Assembly (NCBI GenBank): GCA_947653315.1
Contig: CANTGP010000017.1
Coordinates: forward strand, 1-16,275
Reading direction: 5' to 3'
DNA: 16,275 nt
Source: an uncultured Lachnospiraceae bacterium
GTDB taxonomy: Bacteria > Bacillota > Clostridia > Lachnospirales > Lachnospiraceae
Both the position numbers and the translations under genes were made by a program. Position 1 is the stretch's first letter; each line of letters opens with the position of its first letter. Of this stretch, positions 14,797 through 16,275 are shown piece by piece. The notes under the pieces were generated by a model. It did not search any database. It was given only the letters and a program-made list of their open reading frames with translations, and was not told the origin of the DNA.

Positions 14797-15432
14797 ATGG
14801 AATATATGCTTTTCCTGTTGGATATGGCTGGGACGGTGGCTTTTGCGCTGTCAGGGGCGCTGACTGCCATTAAGAAAGAGATGGATGTGCTCGGGGTCAT
14901 TATTTTGGGGATGGTGACGGCAGTGGGCGGGGGTATCATGAGGGATATCATATTGGGGAATACGCCGCCGCAGGCGTTTGTGGAGCCGGTGTTCGCTTTG
15001 GCGGCAGCGGGTGTTTCGGCGCTTGTGTTTTTCTTTTTGTATTTTCATTTCAAGGGATACCGGCAGATATCCGGTCCGTGGTTCCAACGTTTGATGATGG
15101 CTGCGGATACCCTTGGGCTCGGTGTGTTTACGGTGGCGGGGGTGCGCGCCGCTTTTGACCATGGGATGGGGTTTAACTATTTCCTTCCGGTATTCCTCGG
15201 AACCATTACGGGAGTGGGGGGAGGTCTGCTGCGGGATGTGATGGCGGGGGACCGCCCCTATATTTTTGTGAAGCATGTGTATGCCAGCGCGTCCATATTG
15301 GGTGCCTGTGTGTGCGTGTTTGTTTGGAAGCGGATCGGGGGCAGCGCGGCGATGCCCATAGGGGCGGTAAGCGTTATTGTGTTGCGGGCGCTGGCAATCC
15401 GTTTCCGGTGGAACCTGCCGAAAGTGGCATAG
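14797..15432 (+). CDS. TRIC-family cation channel-like membrane protein (UPF0126, YicG-like)
   Basis: A 211-residue integral membrane protein of the UPF0126 family, related to trimeric intracellular cation channels; prokaryotic members are reported to conduct monovalent cations such as K+. Two homologous halves of about three membrane helices each carry the family motif: GGGIMRD (44-50) and GGGLLRD (141-147), each followed by a Pro-containing loop (GNTPPQAF and GDRPYIFVKH). Hydrophobic segments occupy most of the chain, with a short basic C-terminus. AGGAGG lies 11 bases before the start, slightly far, but no other in-frame start is better. It seems to be a single-gene unit between the fabH terminator and spmA; its physiological role here is unknown. 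Confidence 0.88.
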   Translation: MEYMLFLLDMAGTVAFALSGALTAIKKEMDVLGVIILGMVTAVGGGIMRDIILGNTPPQAFVEPVFALAAAGVSALVFFFLYFHFKGYRQISGPWFQRLMMAADTLGLGVFTVAGVRAAFDHGMGFNYFLPVFLGTITGVGGGLLRDVMAGDRPYIFVKHVYASASILGACVCVFVWKRIGGSAAMPIGAVSVIVLRALAIRFRWNLPKVA

Positions 15433-15455
15433 GACGACAGGAGGGAAAATATAAT
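15427..15455 (+). promoter_or_regulatory. Possible sigma-E-like sporulation promoter before spmA
   Basis: GCATA (15427-15431), a 16-base spacer and AATATAAT (15448-15455) resemble the mother-cell sigma-E pattern ATA-N16-CATACAAT, with six of eight -10 bases matching. In Bacillus subtilis spmA is in a sigma-E-read operon, which makes this placement sensible. The exact TATAAT inside it has no good sigma-A -35. Low confidence without transcript data. Confidence 0.35.
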
Positions 15456-15488
15456 ATAAGGAATCTTTGACGGCAGCGGGGAATGGTT

Positions 15489-16232
15489 ATGCTGAATTAT
15501 ATTTGGGCACTGATGATAATGGTGGGGATTTTGTATGGTGCGTTTACGGGGAACATCAAGGCGGTCAGCAATGCGGCGCTGGATTCGGCGGGAGAAGCGG
15601 TGTCGCTTTGCATTACGATGATGGGAGTCATGGCTTTATGGGTCGGGTTAATGGAAATCGCCCAGACTTCGGGGCTGATCCGTAAGCTGACCAGGGGGAT
15701 ACAGCCGTTTATCAGTTTTATGTTTCCCCGGATTCCCAAGGGGCATGCGGCGAGGGAGTATATTTCCACGAATATCATTGCCAATGTGCTCGGGCTGGGG
15801 TGGGCGTGCACGCCTGCGGGATTGAAGGCGATGGAGGAGCTTGGGAAGCTGGAGGAGGAGAGGGGGAATCCGGCGTATATTTCGGCGGATGGTAGTCGGC
15901 GGAGACGGAAGGAGCTTGCGGGTGAGGGCAGGCAAGCGTGGAGAACGGAAAGCGGAACGGCACTGCTAACTGCAGGTAAGGATTTGGAAGCAGGGACGGG
16001 AAAGAAAAAAGGAAATGCAGGGGAACGGGTTGCAAGCAATGAGATGTGTACGTTTTTGATCTTGAACATTTCTTCTTTGCAGTTGATTCCTGTGAATATG
16101 ATCGCTTATAGGCAGCAGTACGGGAGCGTGAATCCGGCGGGGATTATTGCGCCGGCGATTGTGGCGACGTTTATCAGCACGGCGGTGGCGGTGGTGTATT
16201 GCAAGATAAAAGATAGGAGACGGAGAGTCTGA
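15489..16232 (+). CDS. spmA: Spore maturation protein SpmA with an enlarged internal linker
   Basis: A 247-residue membrane protein of the SpmA family; with SpmB it is needed in Bacillus subtilis for full spore core dehydration and heat resistance, and carries a nucleoside-recognition (Gate) domain. Recognisable segments are the N-terminal helix, MGVMALWVGLMEIAQTSGL (45-63), PFISFMFPRIPKGH (73-86), NIIANVLGLGWACTPAGLKA (95-114) and, after the linker, NEMCTFLILNISSLQLIP (184-201). Residues 122-182 form a hydrophilic Arg/Lys/Glu/Gly-rich linker, where Bacillus SpmA (about 196 residues) has only a short one. The reading frame stays open. I chose ATG 15489 because GGGG lies seven bases upstream; ATG 15483 adds two residues and is equally in frame. 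No spmB begins directly after it. Confidence 0.88.
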   Translation: MLNYIWALMIMVGILYGAFTGNIKAVSNAALDSAGEAVSLCITMMGVMALWVGLMEIAQTSGLIRKLTRGIQPFISFMFPRIPKGHAAREYISTNIIANVLGLGWACTPAGLKAMEELGKLEEERGNPAYISADGSRRRRKELAGEGRQAWRTESGTALLTAGKDLEAGTGKKKGNAGERVASNEMCTFLILNISSLQLIPVNMIAYRQQYGSVNPAGIIAPAIVATFISTAVAVVYCKIKDRRRRV

Positions 16233-16243
16233 GGGCTCTCCGT
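16220..16243 (+). terminator. Hairpin overlapping the spmA stop codon
   Basis: ACGGAGAG (16220-16227) pairs exactly with CTCTCCGT (16236-16243) around an eight-base loop containing the spmA stop codon. The following TTCCGCTTTG is only moderately T-rich. It could be a weak terminator for spmA. Confidence 0.5.
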
Positions 16244-16265
16244 TTCCGCTTTGTATATAAATATA

Positions 16266-16271
16266 TTGACA
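16266..16271 (+). promoter_or_regulatory. TTGACA -35 element at the window edge
   Basis: A perfect TTGACA near the right end, after an AT-rich stretch. The -10 would fall outside the window, so only half of the promoter is visible. If real, it would start a new transcription unit downstream of spmA. Confidence 0.3.
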
Positions 16272-16275
16272 GAAA

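Noticed and set aside
15450..15455. Perfect TATAAT as a sigma-A -10 for spmA
   Set aside because: No -35 resembling TTGACA occurs 16-18 bases upstream and there is no TG extension; the same bases fit better within a sigma-E-like element.
15467..15685. 72-codon frame overlapping the start of spmA
   Set aside because: It is a Gly/Asp-rich alternate frame of spmA without a known domain; the spmA frame has conserved membrane motifs.

Overview
The window reads as a chromosomal housekeeping segment from a spore-forming clostridial Firmicute, most likely Lachnospiraceae or a close relative. The basis is the yaaR-holB-ricT-trmN6-rsmI gene order, a FabK-type fatty-acid synthesis cluster, a spmA homologue, strong AGGAGG-type ribosome binding sites and moderate GC content. 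All 16 supported genes are on the + strand. No tRNA, rRNA, CRISPR array, insertion sequence or prophage gene is visible, and no gene-free stretch exceeds 300 bases.

Layout: (1) 78-1490, pyruvate kinase. (2) 1592-5601, a tight operon-like block: YaaR (DUF327), DNA polymerase III delta' (HolB), the Fe-S protein RicT/YaaT, a TrmN6-type tRNA methyltransferase and the 16S rRNA methyltransferase RsmI. It resembles the Bacillus subtilis yaaR-to-yabC block but lacks yabA and yazA. (3) 5745-7541, a single-Cache methyl-accepting chemotaxis protein preceded by an AT-rich palindrome and a sigma-D-like promoter. (4) 7570-14603, type II fatty-acid synthesis: acpP, fabK, fabD, fabG, fabF, fabZ, a second FabK/nitronate-monooxygenase-like flavoprotein, and fabH. 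(5) 14797-15432, a TRIC-family (UPF0126) membrane protein. (6) 15489-16232, SpmA with an unusual internal linker.

The fatty-acid cluster carries every core enzyme of the elongation cycle: FabD loads malonyl onto ACP, FabH starts the chain, and FabF, FabG, FabZ and FabK extend it. No acetyl-CoA carboxylase gene and no fabT regulator is present in the window. Two palindromes match the FabT operator pattern TTTGA-N3-TCAAA. One overlaps the -10 and start region of a near-consensus promoter before acpP. The other is the core of a perfect 23-bp palindrome between fabK and fabD. Together with a terminator-like hairpin after fabK, they suggest two separately promoted, co-regulated units: acpP-fabK and fabD through fabH.

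The points most worth a second look are the cysteine-rich FabK paralogue between fabZ and fabH, the paired FabT-like operators without fabT, the hairpin in the fabK-fabD gap that hides a strong ribosome binding site and a 19-codon mini-ORF, the enlarged SpmA linker with no immediately adjacent spmB, and the overlapping palindromes after fabH. No clearly new multi-gene system was found.
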